This document shows positions 62,160 through 64,000 of a DNA stretch of 64,000 nucleotides, piece after piece (positions within the stretch are counted from its first letter, which is position 1; each line of letters begins with the position of its first letter). Source of the stretch: Chiridota heheva (taxonomy: Eukaryota > Echinodermata > Holothuroidea > Apodida > Chiridotidae); the NCBI GenBank assembly GCA_020152595.1, contig JAIGNY010003223.1, forward strand, positions 706,001-770,000. Reading direction: 5' to 3'. The notes under the pieces were generated by a model. That model ran no database searches, was not told the DNA's origin, and was given only the letters and a program-made list of their open reading frames with translations. The translations under genes and the position numbers were made by a program.

Positions 62160-63200
62160 ACCACTGGCATGTTAGTATGTGGTTAGAGGTATAATATACG
62201 ACCCCAAACATTTCGCCGAACCTAGTCCCAGTCCGCTGATTACGTGTCTTTGGACTCTGGTAAAAATAAAACGAATAAATAAACAGTAGGCCTGGTCGAT
62301 CCCAAGATTAAAGATTTTTGGCCCAAAATTGAAGAGTTACGGTCCAAACTAGACAATTTTACTTTCAAAATTAGTGAAAATTTAATCAGATACAGAAACA
62401 TCTATCGTTTGTCATGTTACTATGGCTCGGTATTTTACATTTGTTTTAGAAACAAATGAAATAAATTAATAAGAAAATTTAGATTAACTGTTTTTAAAGT
62501 ATACTTAATTGAGAAAATGGCGGTTAGAGCGCCACAAGATTTCAAGAAAAGACTTTCCACACCAAGTCATTTCTACACAATCTTTAAGTTTAAATATTAA
62601 CAGGGTGAGAACAATTATACTCGATCCCTGAAATAACTCATCCTACAATACAGTATCAGGTTGTTTTTTTTGTTTGTTGTTTTTTCTTATTAAAAAACAA
62701 TAGTACAGTGCCCAACCAGTAAATTTGCAAGGAATGCGCACTCAAAAATGTATACATGGAATAATCTACTTGTATGTTGTCAGTTAACTCACTTCTGCAG
62801 GTACTCGCAGTTTTGAAAAAGATACCGCAATGCTGAATACAAAGTATTCTGGATTCGATTCCATATGTGTTCTTAGCAGATATTCAATCTGGTATATTCA
62901 TTTTTTACAGTTTACTGCCCTCACATGTATAGCATTTTGTATACTTGTATATCCAGTTACTTACGGAATTTAGCCAGAGGTGAAGTCCCCCCACTGCCCC
63001 TAGTCTGTTGATATAATTAGTGAGCCCAAAACAACAAAGTAAAGTGTGCACTTCATTTTGATAAGTGAGCTGTTGTAAAAAAAAAAAATAAGTGTGCGCA
63101 CATTCAACCAGTTCTTGCACCTTTGAAAGTAATTAAGAGCACTTTTCATTTTCAAAAGGGGCACTTTTTTCATTTTCGGAAAAATGTGGGACGTGCACCC
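62160..63200. other. no gene recognised (downstream intron of SLC22-like gene)
   Basis: AT-rich, with one more AATTTTACTTTCAAAATTAG-type cryptic stretch at 62305-62395. I see no fifth SLC22 exon here. Confidence 0.5.
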
Positions 63201-63310
63201 ACACTCGGTGCCCCCACCCCACCCGGTGCCCCCACCCCACCCGGTGCCCCCACCACACCCGGTGCCTCCTCCGCCCATCCCACCTTGTTCCCCCTACCCC
63301 ACCCGGGGCT
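63200..63310. repeat. 18-bp C-rich minisatellite
   Basis: Three good copies of GGTGCCCCCACCCCACCC (from about 63207) and diverged flanking copies up to 63305. The Pro/Gly-rich frames on both strands follow from the repeat. Confidence 0.8.
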
Positions 63311-63722
63311 CCCCTATACACCCATTCCGATTCCTATACCTATGATGAGTTGATTGCCCCCCTCTATTCTTCACTGCATGGACTGATGGGAGGCGGGCAG
63401 GAAGTGTTTTTCACGTGGACAAAAAGTTTCTTCGTCATGTTCGTAGAATTTGTGTCTCAAACCATTTGAAGTAATGATCTTGATGATTATGATACAACAT
63501 AGAAAGTACGTATTCTCTTACTGAGCTTCGCCTCTGCCCATGCGATAAACACGTGTCCCTGCCTACTCCCAAAACGTATCGTAATTGTCAGATTATTCGC
63601 GGGTGTTTCTTATGGATGTGGATGGTTCTTAACACGTCTCAGAGGCAATGTAGGCTTAATAATTATTCACATCGGACTCAAAATTTTGCTGAATACTTCC
63701 CCCACCCAGAAAAATACAACTC

Positions 63723-63917
63723 TCACTGTTGCCCAGGCAAGTTGTCAATGGTACTTCCCTCTGAGGTACGGATGGCTTCCATACCCTTGGCAGCCGAAGC
63801 CCAGAAATCAGTGAATGTGGCTGTTGTGTTGGTATGTACCGTCCAGGCCCCTCCAGAAGAATAAAAATTGGAGGACATGTCATGGGCAACCCCCTTCACC
63901 AGAGAGGAACTTACCAC
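63723..63917 (-). other. possible coding exon or gene relic, unrecognised
   Basis: This 65-codon stretch on the - strand has codon use unlike the surrounding AT-rich DNA (many GCC, ACC, AAG and GGT). It reads FYSSGGAWTVHTNTTATF, then DFWASAAKGMEAIRTSEG and ends at TGA. One N-glycosylation-like NTT is present. A - strand GTAAGT lies just upstream (about 63911-63916), so this may begin in intron-like sequence. All three frames are partly open, so coding is not proven and I recognise no family. Confidence 0.3.
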
Positions 63918-64000
63918 AGGTTTCCCGGCTGCTTGCTATTTTCCTGGGTAGGGTCGAATTGGCATTTTCTAATGGTAAAATTGAAGGGACATTATCCAAA

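Overview
The window is nuclear DNA from an animal, most likely a marine invertebrate and perhaps an echinoderm (an impression, not a proof). Genes are split by GT-AG introns, the sequence is AT-rich with long (TA)n tracts, and it is crowded with decayed LINEs, hAT-like and TTAA-type miniature elements, a Polinton/adintovirus-like remnant and many minisatellites. The palindrome TAGGCCTA occurs 14 times against about one expected. There is no bacterial gene organisation.

The only host gene I can name is the 5' part of an SLC22-type organic ion transporter on the + strand. It has a TATA box at 36309, coding exons at 36433-36546, 53953-54237, 59297-59400 and 61061-61215, and continues past the right edge. 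All exon junctions agree in phase. The encoded part covers the N terminus, first membrane segment, large extracellular loop and membrane segments 2 to 4. Intron 1 is 17.4 kb and holds a Tx1-type LINE scrap, a 109-bp TTAA element, a ~240-bp satellite-like array and a 4.28-kb transposon. A second 4.22-kb copy of that transposon lies in intron 2, 27 bp past the exon 2 donor site.

At 20.3-22.3 kb lies a partial, decayed duplicate of the same gene (a truncated exon 2 and a mutated exon 3) with matching intron sequence. Just after its exon 3, a protein-primed family B DNA polymerase remnant of Polinton/adintovirus type (22.45-24.86 kb) meets, head-on, a decayed copy of an uncharacterised multicopy invertebrate gene family on the - strand (24.83-26.28 kb).

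Left part (1-18 kb): mostly non-coding, with three LINE relics (3.1-4.2 kb, 11.3-11.95 kb, 13.4-16 kb), (TA)n blocks at 7.56 and 12.2 kb, and non-autonomous elements, one with a perfect 8-bp target duplication (8913-9522). Middle (26-36 kb): a fold-back element at 28.13-28.66 kb and diverged tandem repeats. The most interesting undescribed material is the pair of ORF-less 4.2-kb elements with long terminal inverted repeats, and the TTAA element that has been amplified into a tandem array.
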